A stretch of 37,648 nucleotides of DNA from a virus: positions 1-37,648 of IMG/VR virus record IMGVR_UViG_3300034103_000721; one strand, written 5' to 3'. The translations under genes were made by a program, and so were the position numbers. Numbering within the stretch: position 1 is the first letter of the stretch; the number at the start of each line of letters is the position of its first letter. Shown piece by piece: positions 1 to 6,930 of the stretch. Below the pieces are notes generated by a model, which was not told where the DNA came from, ran no database searches, and saw only the letters and a program-made list of their open reading frames with translations.

Positions 1-198
1 TGGATTCCAGTGACGGAGCGGCTGCCGGCCATGGGGCAGCAAGTGCTGGTGGTGGCGCTCGGTCGCGTCATCACGGCGACGAGACGGGATGGATGGTGGC
101 GACATGAAATCGACACAGGGACGCAGACTTTCTCTCTCGGCGTATGCACACCGACTTACTGGATGCCGCCCCCGGCACCGCCCGAGACGAGCAAGTAG
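1..198 (+). CDS. DUF551-like protein, 5'-truncated
   Basis: The frame is open from the first base of the window and reads W-I-P-V-T-E-R-L-P before the first ATG at 10. It then continues with G-Q-x-V-L-V and ends in Y-W-M-P-P-P-A-P-P. This start/end signature (W-x-P-V-x-E-R-L-P ... W-M-P-P-P) is that of the short DUF551 family found in phages and prophages, whose function is unknown. The true start lies upstream of the window, so the 65 residues seen are the C-terminal part or nearly all of the protein. The next gene follows after about 45 bases that carry the recurrent intergenic 20-mer. The family call rests on motif memory. Confidence 0.7.
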   Translation, partial: WIPVTERLPAMGQQVLVVALGRVITATRRDGWWRHEIDTGTQTFSLGVCTPTYWMPPPAPPETSK

Positions 199-204
199 CC
201 CACA

Positions 205-224
205 GAACGCTTGCGATCAGCGGC
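205..224 (+). repeat. Recurrent intergenic 20-mer, copy 1
   Basis: The sequence GAACGCTTGCGATCAGCGGC lies 7 bases after the stop of the DUF551-like gene and 19 bases before the next start. An identical copy lies at 1350-1369, just after the methyltransferase gene. Degenerate relatives follow two other genes, near 548-575 and 1705-1727. Its function is unknown; see findings. Confidence 0.7.
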
Positions 225-243
225 ATCGAACACAGGAGCGACC

Positions 244-564
244 ATGACGAAAGAGGTAAATGAGATGTCCGCTGGATCGCGTGGTTATGCCATGAACTGG
301 ATGATGCCTGAACTTCCGACAGCAGCGACTGCCCGGGACTGGGCTTTGGCTGAGAGGTACACACGGGTGACGAAGGCCATCGACGAAGATTGGCCCGACG
401 CTCATTCCGCGTGGCTGACCATCGGGCCGCAGCATTTCAAGGTGGCGGATTGCGAGACGAAGGAAGAGGCCGGGTGGCACTGCTGGATGCTGGCAAAGGC
501 GATGCGGGCAGTAATCGACTCGGCCGTAACTGGAACGACGATAGCCGGGCCAACTGTGGCATAA
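244..564 (+). CDS. Small protein of unknown function
   Basis: 106 residues, not recognised. The start at 244 has AGGAG five bases upstream; an in-frame ATG at 265 also has a purine-rich leader and is the alternative. The product is Trp-rich (W in WMMP, DWALAE, DEDWPDAHSAW, GWHCW) and predicted mostly helical, with no membrane segment or signal peptide. The text around DEDWPDAHSAWLTIG resembles a small globular domain rather than low complexity, which supports it being real. It is one of several independent accessory cassettes in this part of the phage and has no contextual partner. Confidence 0.6.
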   Translation: MTKEVNEMSAGSRGYAMNWMMPELPTAATARDWALAERYTRVTKAIDEDWPDAHSAWLTIGPQHFKVADCETKEEAGWHCWMLAKAMRAVIDSAVTGTTIAGPTVA

Positions 565-600
565 CACGCAGGATCAGCGGCAGCGATGAAAGGACTCACC

Positions 601-1344
601 ATGCCTAAAGACGATGCAACGCTGTCCGCTGCATCCGCTGGTTCGCCGACGTTTCAGTTGAGGGTGCTCGATCTTTACTGCGGGGCTGGCATGGCTGCGG
701 ATGGATACGCTGCGGCTGGCTTTGCACCTACCGGCGTGGATATTTTCTTGCGGGCCTCATACCCATACGAGTTCGTGTGGGGCAGCGCATTGGCGATCTT
801 GAAGAACAGGGATTTCGTGCAACAGTTCGACCTCATCCACGCTAGCCCGCCATGCCAAGCACACACACGGGCAAAGCACTTGCGATCCGCACAAGGAGGC
901 AAGAGCCGCCACGGCGATTTCCTGACGCCGACGCTGGCCCTGCTCCGCACCTACGACATCCCCTGGATCGTGGAGAACGTGCCTGGCTCGCCTGGGATGG
1001 ACGGTGCCGTAACGGAATGTGGCTCGGCCTACGGGCTGAAGGTGCGAAGGCATCGGCTATTCCTCGCGTCGTTTCCGATTCGAGGATCGGAGTGCCGCCA
1101 CGCGGAGCAGGGAAAGCCAGTTGGCGTGTACCACGTCATGGGCGACACCTGTAAGGGCGTGTGCAAAAAGACGGGCAAGCTGGTGGTAGGCGGCAGCACG
1201 GCAAGAACGGAGGGCGAGGCCCGCGAGGCTATGGGCGTGGACCGCGACCTGTCGTGGGACGAGCTCAAGGAAGGGTTTCCGCCGGCCTACACGGAACACC
1301 TCGGGAGACAAGCGGCTGCCTACATCGGAGCAGGCCGCAAGTAG
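601..1344 (+). CDS. C5-cytosine DNA methyltransferase (phage type)
   Basis: 247 residues; the product should transfer a methyl group from SAM to C5 of cytosine in DNA. Visible motifs, in order: motif I VLDLYCGAGM (22-31, SAM binding); motif IV ASPPCQ (81-86, catalytic Cys85); motif VI ENVPG (125-129, Glu125); motif VIII-like RRHRLF (149-154); and a motif IX/X-like F-P-P-A-Y-T-E-H-L-G near residue 226. It is shorter than typical restriction-modification enzymes (300-450 aa) and the target-recognition region is small, as in other phage orphan methylases. No restriction endonuclease is adjacent. The start at 601 was chosen because AAAGGA sits 7 bases upstream; an upstream in-frame ATG at 586 overlaps that ribosome site. 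The likely role is self-protection against host restriction. Confidence 0.9.
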   Translation: MPKDDATLSAASAGSPTFQLRVLDLYCGAGMAADGYAAAGFAPTGVDIFLRASYPYEFVWGSALAILKNRDFVQQFDLIHASPPCQAHTRAKHLRSAQGGKSRHGDFLTPTLALLRTYDIPWIVENVPGSPGMDGAVTECGSAYGLKVRRHRLFLASFPIRGSECRHAEQGKPVGVYHVMGDTCKGVCKKTGKLVVGGSTARTEGEAREAMGVDRDLSWDELKEGFPPAYTEHLGRQAAAYIGAGRK

Positions 1345-1349
1345 TCGGC

Positions 1350-1369
1350 GAACGCTTGCGATCAGCGGC
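1350..1369 (+). repeat. Recurrent intergenic 20-mer, copy 2
   Basis: Exact second copy of the 20-mer at 205-224, starting 5 bases after the methyltransferase stop and about 42 bases before the next start. A weaker relative (GAACGCCAGCGATCAG then GAGCGGC) lies at 1705-1727. Confidence 0.7.
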
Positions 1370-1411
1370 TCGTCCGCTGCATCGCGTGGTTCTCAACGTA
1401 AAGGAGTTTGC

Positions 1412-1705
1412 ATGACATCGTTTGGATTTGTCCTGTCGGTTGTCACGCTGGTCGTTGGGCTGCTGCTTGGATACTTCGCATCTTGGGCGACACCGAAGCC
1501 TGCACCAGATGACTACGCTGATTGCCTGATTCACCCCGAGACAACGCCGCAGGTGAAGTGGGTGAAAATGACGCGGCCGACGAGGGACGCGATCATCGAC
1601 ATCTACGCGGCCAACATGGACGAGTGCAAGAAGTTCATGGAGGCAAACGACCGCGTTACGACTGGCGAGGCGGCGATACTGTGGCTGATGGAAAAGGCGA
1701 AGTGA
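1412..1705 (+). CDS. Small membrane-anchored protein
   Basis: 97 residues, unrecognised. Residues 4-27 form one hydrophobic helix (FGFVLSVVTLVVGLLLGYFA) followed by a soluble tail of about 70 residues with DDYADC and several charged segments, so it is probably inserted N-out/C-in or the reverse with a single span. The start has a strong AAAGGAG seven bases upstream. The neighbouring cassettes do not suggest a partner. Possible roles include superinfection exclusion, but nothing in the sequence shows this. Confidence 0.65.
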   Translation: MTSFGFVLSVVTLVVGLLLGYFASWATPKPAPDDYADCLIHPETTPQVKWVKMTRPTRDAIIDIYAANMDECKKFMEANDRVTTGEAAILWLMEKAK

Positions 1706-1739
1706 GAACGCCAGCGATCAGGAGCGGCGAGGAGAACCG

Positions 1740-2177
1740 ATGCCCAAGCAAGTCCCCCAGCGCGCTGTGTTGCACAAGGTCAAGAGCGGCGAGATCGCCA
1801 TCGAGACAGGTGGAGACGGCGTGTTCCTGCGATTCGACTGCGACTGCCTTGATGCACTGCCGTATTGCAAGGCTGCTTGTTGTGGCCTGCATGGCATCGA
1901 CGTAACGGACGAAGAACTCAAGCAGAAGGTCACCTATCGTGACGAGGCTGGGAAAAAGAAGGTGTTGCCCATGCTCTCGATAGTCACGAAGGATGATGAA
2001 GACGGCCCTGAGATGATCCGCAATAGCGATTCATTCTGCACCTGCCTGCACCGTGGTACTCGCATGTGTGGTATCTACAACGACCGTCCAGCAACGTGCA
2101 GGGATTTCCACTGCACCAAGGGGCCGTCCATGAGGGGCTGGAGGCTCGATCTCGCGAGGCATATCTCGCACGAATAG
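1740..2177 (+). CDS. YkgJ-like Cys-cluster protein (CxxCxxCC family)
   Basis: 145 residues. Cysteines are arranged as FDCDC...YCKAACC near residues 38-53 and C-x-C...MCGIYNDRPATCRDFHC near 101-125. The pairing of an N-terminal C-rich patch with a later C-x-I-Y-x-x-R-P-x-x-C-R-x-F motif is characteristic of the YkgJ-type zinc- or iron-chelating family. Members are thought to bind a metal or Fe-S cluster; the biochemical role is poorly known. The start has GGCGAGGAG upstream. The gene stands alone, and its presence in a phage is unusual. The metal ligand and function are inference. Confidence 0.75.
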   Translation: MPKQVPQRAVLHKVKSGEIAIETGGDGVFLRFDCDCLDALPYCKAACCGLHGIDVTDEELKQKVTYRDEAGKKKVLPMLSIVTKDDEDGPEMIRNSDSFCTCLHRGTRMCGIYNDRPATCRDFHCTKGPSMRGWRLDLARHISHE

Positions 2178-2236
2178 TCGGTGGTTTGTGTGGCGTCACT
2201 GCGTAGTGCCGCATCGTGTTCCCTAGGAGATTTCCC

Positions 2237-2560
2237 ATGCGTGGTTTTCTGTCGGTTCTTGCCCTGCTCGTCCTGTCCAATGTGTGCTGCGGCCAAGAGG
2301 TCGTGGTGACGAACAGGATCACCATCGTCCCCGCCCAACAGGAGGCAGAGGAGATGGCTCGTCATGGCAGGCTTCGTCACTGCGGCCGTGCTGGTGGTCG
2401 CATGGAAGGCATTGGGTTCAGTACCCAAGGGCCGGACGCTGCGTGTCGTGCGTGTTGCTTCTATAAAGAGGCCATGCGTGGCCGGTATCGCATCGTCGAG
2501 CGCGGTGTGGCATGGTCGCCGGTCAAGCGTGGATGGTTCGCCGTCATTCGCTACGAGTGA
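2237..2560 (+). CDS. Exported Cys-containing small protein
   Basis: 107 residues. The start at 2237 is preceded by AGGAGA six bases upstream. Residues 1-19 make a signal peptide (MRGFL, a Leu/Val core, then NVCCGQ), so export is likely; the C-C at the cleavage region could also allow lipidation, but the lipobox is poor. The remainder contains G-P-D-A-A-C-R-A-C-C-F-Y and ends in W-S-P-V-K-R-G-W-F-A-V-I-R-Y-E. I associate this type of sequence with planctomycete hypothetical proteins, but no function is known. It closes the rightward cassette series; a long non-coding stretch follows. Confidence 0.65.
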   Translation: MRGFLSVLALLVLSNVCCGQEVVVTNRITIVPAQQEAEEMARHGRLRHCGRAGGRMEGIGFSTQGPDAACRACCFYKEAMRGRYRIVERGVAWSPVKRGWFAVIRYE

Positions 2561-3051
2561 CGAGCGCGTGGCCCGGCTGCTGCACGGAGGCAGTCGCTGG
2601 GTCGCTTGGGTCCTTCCTGGTCGTTTTCTGCGGCGACTCCCCAGCGAGCAAGCCCCATTCACGACAGACTTTCTTTTCAGCGGGCGTTCGTGGCGTTGGC
2701 ACCGTGCAGGCGACTAGGTCGCGTTCTGGAATCTGGAATGGGATGGCCCGCGTGGGCGTCTGGGCGCATGCTCTAAGCAATGCTCCAAGCATGGGGGCTT
2801 GCCACTCCACAAAAATAGGGAGGCAGGAGGGCCGCTTTCCGCCCGTCTGGCGTTCGCGAGACTCTCGCCCACAATGCCACGCTCGCCACGCCCCCTAGGA
2901 TGCGATTAGAGGGGCGATTGGCCTAGGGGGCGAGTCTCCATACCCCTAGGCCCGCTTTCGCCTCTGAGGGCCTGCTAGAGGCCCCTATACCTTAGACCCT
3001 CAAAATCGCGAGAGGGTAGGGAGGGGCCTGGATTCCCTCCGTAGGCGCATG
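2561..3051. other. Non-coding convergent intergenic region
   Basis: About 490 bases with no convincing gene. Contents: an isolated pair of iteron-like units at 2767-2793 resembling the repeats inside the replication gene (13347-13524); a series of CTAG-centred inverted repeats (2889-2932, 2968-2984); a single CCCCTAGG at 2943-2950; and a composite G-rich block at 3012-3049 whose parts recur inverted near 10742-10776. Open frames here have unbalanced composition, poor codon use and no ribosome sites. Confidence 0.6.
2889..2932 (+). terminator. CTAG-centred hairpin, possible terminator
   Basis: An 11-base perfect inverted repeat, CGCCCCCTAGG (2889-2899) and CCTAGGGGGCG (2922-2932), encloses a 22-base loop. 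There is no T-run, so intrinsic termination is uncertain. It lies downstream of the last rightward cassette and upstream of the leftward terminator. Each arm carries CCTAGG, which is itself palindromic, so cruciforms or protein binding are alternatives. Confidence 0.45.
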
Positions 3052-3084
3052 AAAAAACCCCCTAGGCCACGAAGACCTAGGGGG
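3052..3084 (-). terminator. Intrinsic terminator of leftward operon
   Basis: Read on the minus strand, a 9-base stem CCCCCTAGG (complementary arms at 3076-3084 and 3058-3066) with a 9-base loop is followed directly by six T residues (A-run at 3052-3057 on the plus strand). It lies about 40 bases beyond the stop of the last leftward gene, exactly where an intrinsic terminator is expected. This is the clearest terminator in the window. Confidence 0.85.
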
Positions 3085-3125
3085 CTCGCCCGCGCTTGGG
3101 CAACGGGGCGACCTCGCGACTCCGT

Positions 3126-3386
3126 TCACACCGACTTCTTCTTCCGTGGCTTACGGTCAGGCACGATGAACTTCTCGTACACCTCCGCCGCAGAGCGCGG
3201 GCGACGAGCCTCGATCATCGCGTCAGCCACCTTGTAGGCGAACGCCGCGATGTCTCCCACGTTCGGGCTGTGAGCCATCGGTGACGCCAGGGCTGCCGCA
3301 GCGAAGTAGTCTCGCAGCGACATTCCCGGCGACACATCTATCCTCTTCTCGTTGTAGTAGATGTCCGTTGGAAAGGCGTGCGCCAT
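3126..3386 (-). CDS. Small phage protein of unknown function
   Basis: 86 residues, last gene of the leftward operon. The core S-L-R-D-Y-F-A-A-A-A-L followed by A-Y-K-V-A-D-A-M-I-E-A-R is a pattern I recognise from many phage and prophage small orphan proteins; no function is assigned. The C-terminus is basic (RKPRKKKSV). The ATG at 3386 overlaps the stop of the upstream gene as TGATG and has GGGAGG eight bases before it; a GTG one codon upstream is possible. Translational coupling is likely. Confidence 0.75.
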   Translation of the reverse strand: MAHAFPTDIYYNEKRIDVSPGMSLRDYFAAAALASPMAHSPNVGDIAAFAYKVADAMIEARRPRSAAEVYEKFIVPDRKPRKKKSV

Positions 3387-3595
3387 CACTCACCTCCCTT
3401 CGGGCCGTACAACTCTTTGACGCGAGCCAACTCGTCCTGGCTCAGCCCGGCGTGAATCCTGCGCTGCGTGTCCAGCGGCAACGCAAAGATTTCCGTCAGG
3501 TCAACCATTCCGGCAAACGGCGATCTCACATCAGTCGCGATGCGAATCACGCGCAGCCAATCCTCTACCAACTTCGTATCGTCTACGGTCTTCAC
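3386..3595 (-). CDS. Small protein of unknown function
   Basis: 69 residues, unrecognised, probably helical (K-L-V-E-D-W-L-R-V-I-R-I; L-S-Q-D-E-L-A-R-V-K-E-L-Y). The GTG start overlaps the upstream stop as GTGA, and its own stop overlaps the next start. The close overlaps on both sides are the main support that it is real. Confidence 0.65.
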   Translation of the reverse strand: MKTVDDTKLVEDWLRVIRIATDVRSPFAGMVDLTEIFALPLDTQRRIHAGLSQDELARVKELYGPKGGE

Positions 3596-3909
3596 TTGGA
3601 GCCTCCTTTCTTGGCGACCTTCTTGGCCGCCTTCTTGACTGCCTTCGTACCCTTCGACGCCTGCGGATCAGCCTTGGCCTTGACCCATCTGCTGCTGCAA
3701 GCGGTGGCCTCGCACTCGCCGCCTACCTTCTTCTTCTGCGCGAGGCAGTATCGCAACTGCTCCGCGAGGGTGCTGCCACCCTTCCAGCGATCCACCATGA
3801 CACCGTTGCCGATGTCGATGAGGCCCCATCCAGGGCCAGTGATCGTCGCTGGCACGACCGCCTTGCATCCATGCTCTGCCAGTTTCTCGTTGAACTCAGC
3901 CTCGGTCAT
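3592..3909 (-). CDS. Small protein with Lys/Ala-rich tail
   Basis: 105 residues. An N-terminal globular part (residues 1-78, with G-C-K-A-V-V-P-A-T-I-T-G-P-G-W-G and R-Y-C-L-A-Q-K-K-K-V-G-G-E-C) is followed by a tail of repeated Lys-Lys-Ala units at about 82-105. Such tails bind nucleic acid non-specifically in histone-H1-like proteins. A similar tail composition recurs in the 66-residue protein at 17340-17540. Unrecognised family. The ATG overlaps the end of the short upstream gene. Confidence 0.7.
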   Translation of the reverse strand: MTEAEFNEKLAEHGCKAVVPATITGPGWGLIDIGNGVMVDRWKGGSTLAEQLRYCLAQKKKVGGECEATACSSRWVKAKADPQASKGTKAVKKAAKKVAKKGGSK

Positions 3910-4033
3910 CGTCGTCTCCCTTCTTGGGTTTCTTGGGACTCTTCTCTCGCTTGCGGCGAATCTCTTCTGCCTGTCGCTCCCACCGTCGCCGCATCCACTT
4001 GTGGTAGCGATCAGCGTGAATCTTCCGGTACAC
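3896..4033 (-). CDS. Short basic ORF (45 aa)
   Basis: 45 residues from a GTG at 4033, preceded by GGAGG about eight bases upstream and only 3 bases from the previous stop. It ends inside the next gene (14-base overlap). The product is strongly basic and helical (Y-H-K-W-M-R-R-R-W-E-R-Q-A-E-E-I-R-R-K-R), then K-K-P-K-K and a final acidic D-D-D-D-R-G. It fills what would otherwise be the only sizeable gap in this part of the operon. Function unknown; nucleic-acid binding is a guess from charge alone. Confidence 0.6.
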   Translation of the reverse strand: MYRKIHADRYHKWMRRRWERQAEEIRRKREKSPKKPKKGDDDDRG

Positions 4034-4036
4034 CGC

Positions 4037-4342
4037 TCACGCCTCCCCTAACTCGGAGAGAACACGCTGGGCGGCTGCGGAGTAGTCGCCAGATCGCAGC
4101 AAAAACTGCGATGCGATCCATTCCCTCGCCGCCTTCTCTTCGTGAAACAGACGCATGAAACTGTGAACGATCACCGCTTTGCCGTATCGCAGGTCACGCA
4201 CGACGGAGTCGCTCGGAGCCACGACAGTCACCTCGTAGAGATGGTGCCGCGGCTCGTTGCTCACAGTCCACGCGCACCACAGCCTGTCATTTTGGGCCGT
4301 GTCGCTCACATGAACCTCACCGACTACCAAGTCTCCTCGCAT
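4037..4342 (-). CDS. Small protein of unknown function
   Basis: 101 residues, unrecognised. A predicted beta-rich first half (G-D-L-V-V-G-E-V-H-V-S-D; Y-E-V-T-V-V-A-P) is followed by a helical second half (A-A-R-E-W-I-A-S-Q-F-L-L). The ATG at 4342 shares its A with the ligase stop (TGATG) and has AAAGGAG at 4355-4349, seven bases ahead. An extended start within the ligase gene is possible but unnecessary. Co-translation with the ligase is likely. Confidence 0.65.
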   Translation of the reverse strand: MRGDLVVGEVHVSDTAQNDRLWCAWTVSNEPRHHLYEVTVVAPSDSVVRDLRYGKAVIVHSFMRLFHEEKAAREWIASQFLLRSGDYSAAAQRVLSELGEA

Positions 4343-5166
4343 CACCGAACTCCTTTCGCGGAAACGAACACACACTCCTTCGCCTTCTTGTCATCGCGGA
4401 ACCCAACAGCGTTGGGGTGACGCAATGCACCGGAGGCAAACAACTGCCACCCTCGCACCTCAAGCACGCGCCCGATAAAGTGCCGTGGCCTCTTCCAAAT
4501 CGCCTCGCGTTCAACGTCGGTCCAGCCGCCGCCGACACGCACCTTCTCGATCAACTTGCCGCCCTCGTAGAGGCCACACACGACGGCACCCATGCGCCCC
4601 TTGTGCTTGCCCTCGCCGGGGAGAACGTCCATCACGACGTAGTCCATCGTGACTGTTTTCTTGACGCGACCGATGACGCCACGCTCGTAGGTGTGGAGCG
4701 TATTTCGGAAGACGAGTCCCTCGGCCCCGCCTTGCTCGACGAGCGATGCCCACGCCAACTTGTGCCGAGCCACTGGGATGGACCCTACGGCGGCGAGCCA
4801 CGGGGCCTTGCCCTCGACCTTGCGCTGGAATTGCTTCATGCGGTAGCGATAGGACATATTCCACAACTCGCCGTGGATCTCGATGGCATCGAACACGGAA
4901 AGCATCCCCTCCTCTGCGGAGTTCACTGACCGCTGCGTTCCGACGATGTATTCGCCAATCAAGATGCTCGGCGGCACGCCATCAGCGTCGAGCGTTGCCT
5001 TGAGCGCTCCCTGGCGAGAGTAGATCGAGGCGGTGCCTTGCTTGATGACGGCGCACGCCCACCATCCGTCGAGTTTGGCCTGCACGATGTCGAATAGACC
5101 CGACTCCGCAGCGTCTGCGGTCGTGTCGAAGTTGACGTATTTCTGAACTCGCTTTGCCCATTTCAT
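4342..5166 (-). CDS. ATP-dependent DNA ligase (phage type)
   Basis: 274 residues; seals nicks by an adenylated-lysine mechanism. Visible motifs: I K-L-D-G (31-34, nucleotidyl Lys31), Ia Y-S-R-Q-G (49-53), III I-G-E-Y-I (70-74), IIIa S-V-F-D-A-I (90-95), IV E-G-L-V-F-R-N (149-155) and V V-K-K-T-V-T-M-D (168-175). Residues from about 190 to 262 resemble an OB-fold ending in L-R-H-P-N-A-V-G-F-R. It lacks the large N-terminal domain of cellular ligases, as small phage ligases do. The start at 5166 is preferred over a TTG at 5238 that would add 24 non-conserved residues. It is the one clear DNA-metabolism enzyme of the leftward operon. Confidence 0.88.
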   Translation of the reverse strand: MKWAKRVQKYVNFDTTADAAESGLFDIVQAKLDGWWACAVIKQGTASIYSRQGALKATLDADGVPPSILIGEYIVGTQRSVNSAEEGMLSVFDAIEIHGELWNMSYRYRMKQFQRKVEGKAPWLAAVGSIPVARHKLAWASLVEQGGAEGLVFRNTLHTYERGVIGRVKKTVTMDYVVMDVLPGEGKHKGRMGAVVCGLYEGGKLIEKVRVGGGWTDVEREAIWKRPRHFIGRVLEVRGWQLFASGALRHPNAVGFRDDKKAKECVFVSAKGVR

Positions 5167-5234
5167 CGGTGATTCTTTCGTAGTGGGGCCAGCCACCCCG
5201 GCAGCAACGAGCCACCGGGGTGACTGACCTAGTG

Positions 5235-5585
5235 TCAAGACGCAGGGTGGACGCGGACGGCCTCACCCTTGGGACTGATCGCGAACAGCACGCCAGGCCC
5301 GTTGCCCTCGTCATCGGACGAGGCGAACAGGATGCCGCCGTCGTTGAAGTCGATGGCAACGCCGCCACCGCGGCCCTCCCAGCCCTCGCGCTTCAACTCT
5401 GCCTTGGTCATCCATCGCACGTTGATGACGGTGCGTCCGAAAGGCCACGCCACCTTGCGGTTCACGCGACGAGCCTTGCTCGATGCGTGAGCCTTCTTGG
5501 AGTAGCGGCCCATCTGAAACGCACGATCCATGATGTCCTGCAAGGCAGGGACGCCGCCCTTGACCTCGCGCACGTTACTAGCCAT
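5235..5585 (-). CDS. Protein of unknown function
   Basis: 116 residues. The start at 5585 has AGGAGG seven bases ahead and overlaps the upstream gene by eight bases (ATGGCTAG). The middle is basic (K-K-A-H-A-S-S-K-A-R-R-V-N-R-K) and the C-terminal half is beta-like with G-G-G-V-A-I-D-F-N-D-G-G-I-L-F-A-S-S-D. Not recognised. The much longer frame that extends further upstream is out of register with real coding sequence and was discarded. Confidence 0.65.
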   Translation of the reverse strand: MASNVREVKGGVPALQDIMDRAFQMGRYSKKAHASSKARRVNRKVAWPFGRTVINVRWMTKAELKREGWEGRGGGVAIDFNDGGILFASSDDEGNGPGVLFAISPKGEAVRVHPAS

Positions 5586-5967
5586 TCGCCACCTCCTCTG
5601 CACCGAGGTGCTTGCGAATGTTCTCGTAGCACTGGCGGGCACGAAACCCGCGTCCGGTCTGCCACGGCGACGGCAGGCCCAGGTCATCGTTGATCTGCTC
5701 GATGACATCGAGGCCGTACACGCCAACGCATTGAGTGACAGGCTTGCCGCCCACAAAGATTGTGGCCTTGTGGTCCGACAGGTCGCTCTCATAGGCAACG
5801 GTGTGCTTCGCCACAAGGGCGGGTGGCGCACCGAAGTTGCTGAACGCTTCTGGCTTGAAGATCGTGTGACCGTCACACAACTCGATGACCTTGAGGATGA
5901 CCTCGCGGTCGACGCTTGCCCAACTCAACTCTTCGGGCTTTCGATACCCACTCTGTCTCTTCGCCAT
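5578..5967 (-). CDS. Protein of unknown function
   Basis: 129 residues from the ATG at 5967, with CAGGAG nine bases ahead. It begins with a basic segment (MAKRQSGYRKPEE), then I-L-K-V-I-E-L-C-D-G-H-T-I-F-K. A central stretch reads G-G-K-P-V-T-Q-C-V-G-V-Y-G-L-D-V-I-E-Q, and the C-terminus is G-F-R-A-R-Q-C-Y-E-N-I-R-K-H-L. Three cysteines are scattered and form no metal motif. Unrecognised; translationally coupled to the next gene. Confidence 0.65.
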   Translation of the reverse strand: MAKRQSGYRKPEELSWASVDREVILKVIELCDGHTIFKPEAFSNFGAPPALVAKHTVAYESDLSDHKATIFVGGKPVTQCVGVYGLDVIEQINDDLGLPSPWQTGRGFRARQCYENIRKHLGAEEVANG

Positions 5968-6034
5968 GATGGCACTCCTGGAAATGCTCGCCGCCCCGCC
6001 GACAACGCATCGACAGGGCGACGAGCAACGAGAA

Positions 6035-6904
6035 TCACTGAACGGTCGGGATGGACTCGCTGATCTTGTCCACTCCCTCACTGAACTTGTCGCGGATGGT
6101 GATGATGCGCTGGCGCATGGCTGCCAGTGTGTTCGCATCGGTCACAACAACTCGCGTGGCGTTGAGGCCCTTGCTCGCTTTCTGCACGGCTTGCAGGATG
6201 TCATCGACGAGCCACATCAACGCCAGAGCGCTCTGGTCTGTCGGTCGCAGCAGCGTTCCAGTGCTGTGCCGATAGACAGCAAACTCCGTGGCAAGGTCGA
6301 GGAGTTTGGCGGTCAACTCCTCCTTCTTGGCGACCAGAAGGTCACCGTCCGTGCAGGCGATGCCAGCAGATCGCGTGGCGACCTGCTCCACCGCTGTGAT
6401 CCAGTGATGCACCTCGCCGCTCATCGGCACCTGACGCGGCACTTCGTGAGCCTCGCCCGGACGAACGAGCGCCGGCTTGGCGGCAGCATCTCCCTGCATC
6501 GAGTAGTTGCTGTTATCCCGCCGAGACGGAAGCATCATTCCCAGGCCAACGCCGTCCATGCCCCTCTGAGCGCTCTGCATTAGGTCGAGCAGTTCATCGG
6601 ACCAAGCGTCGAACTCAGATTCCTCCGACTCCAGACTGTCGAGATCGTCCGCGATCCCGTCTGGCGTTGCGTCGAGGTTGTCGCAGCCATCCGGCACACT
6701 GATGTCACGCAGCGTGGAGATGACCTTCTGCAACTCCTCGGTCGTTTCCGCGTCCTCCAGATCGGACTTCGCGGACGCGATCTCGTCCTTGTAAGAGTCC
6801 AGTTCGTCGCGAAACGTCTCGACCGAAGAGGCGAGATCATCGAGCGATGAAACGTACTCGGACACCTTGTCACTGTCGATCTTGCTCTTGTCAAAGAAAC
6901 TCAT
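6035..6904 (-). CDS. Coiled-coil protein of unknown function
   Basis: 289 residues. Residues 10-110 are very acidic with heptad-like Leu/Val spacing (S-S-L-D-D-L-A-S-S-V-E-T-F; L-E-D-A-E-T-T-E-E-L-Q), a predicted coiled coil. Residues 110-150 are Gly/Met/Ser-rich linker, and residues 165-289 are again helical with a regular amphipathic pattern ending in I-R-D-K-F-S-E-G-V-D-K-I-S-E-S-I. No catalytic motif is visible. The start is preceded by GAAAGG, the ribosome site common in this operon. The net charge and shape suggest a scaffold- or inhibitor-like protein, but this is only inference. Confidence 0.7.
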   Translation of the reverse strand: MSFFDKSKIDSDKVSEYVSSLDDLASSVETFRDELDSYKDEIASAKSDLEDAETTEELQKVISTLRDISVPDGCDNLDATPDGIADDLDSLESEESEFDAWSDELLDLMQSAQRGMDGVGLGMMLPSRRDNSNYSMQGDAAAKPALVRPGEAHEVPRQVPMSGEVHHWITAVEQVATRSAGIACTDGDLLVAKKEELTAKLLDLATEFAVYRHSTGTLLRPTDQSALALMWLVDDILQAVQKASKGLNATRVVVTDANTLAAMRQRIITIRDKFSEGVDKISESIPTVQ

Positions 6905-6930
6905 CGGATCAACCTTTCATGGCTATGGGG

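Noticed and set aside
2364-2717. Open frame overlapping the end of the exported-protein gene and the following gap
   Set aside because: The overlapped frame (2237-2560) has a signal peptide, ribosome site and family-like C-terminus. This frame has poor spacing to any ribosome site and unnatural composition.
2544-2810. Minus-strand open frame in the same gap
   Set aside because: No ribosome site, no family resemblance, Pro/Ser/Arg-rich shadow composition.
2512-2898. Open frame covering the non-coding region, with an A-L-S-N-A-P-S-M string like the replication protein's linker
   Set aside because: The resemblance comes from the iteron DNA; the rest has no coding character or ribosome site. 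A relic is possible but not supported.
3281-4051. 256-codon rightward open frame across the end of the leftward operon
   Set aside because: Lies opposite four overlapping leftward genes with good ribosome sites; its composition is typical of an antisense shadow in GC-rich DNA.
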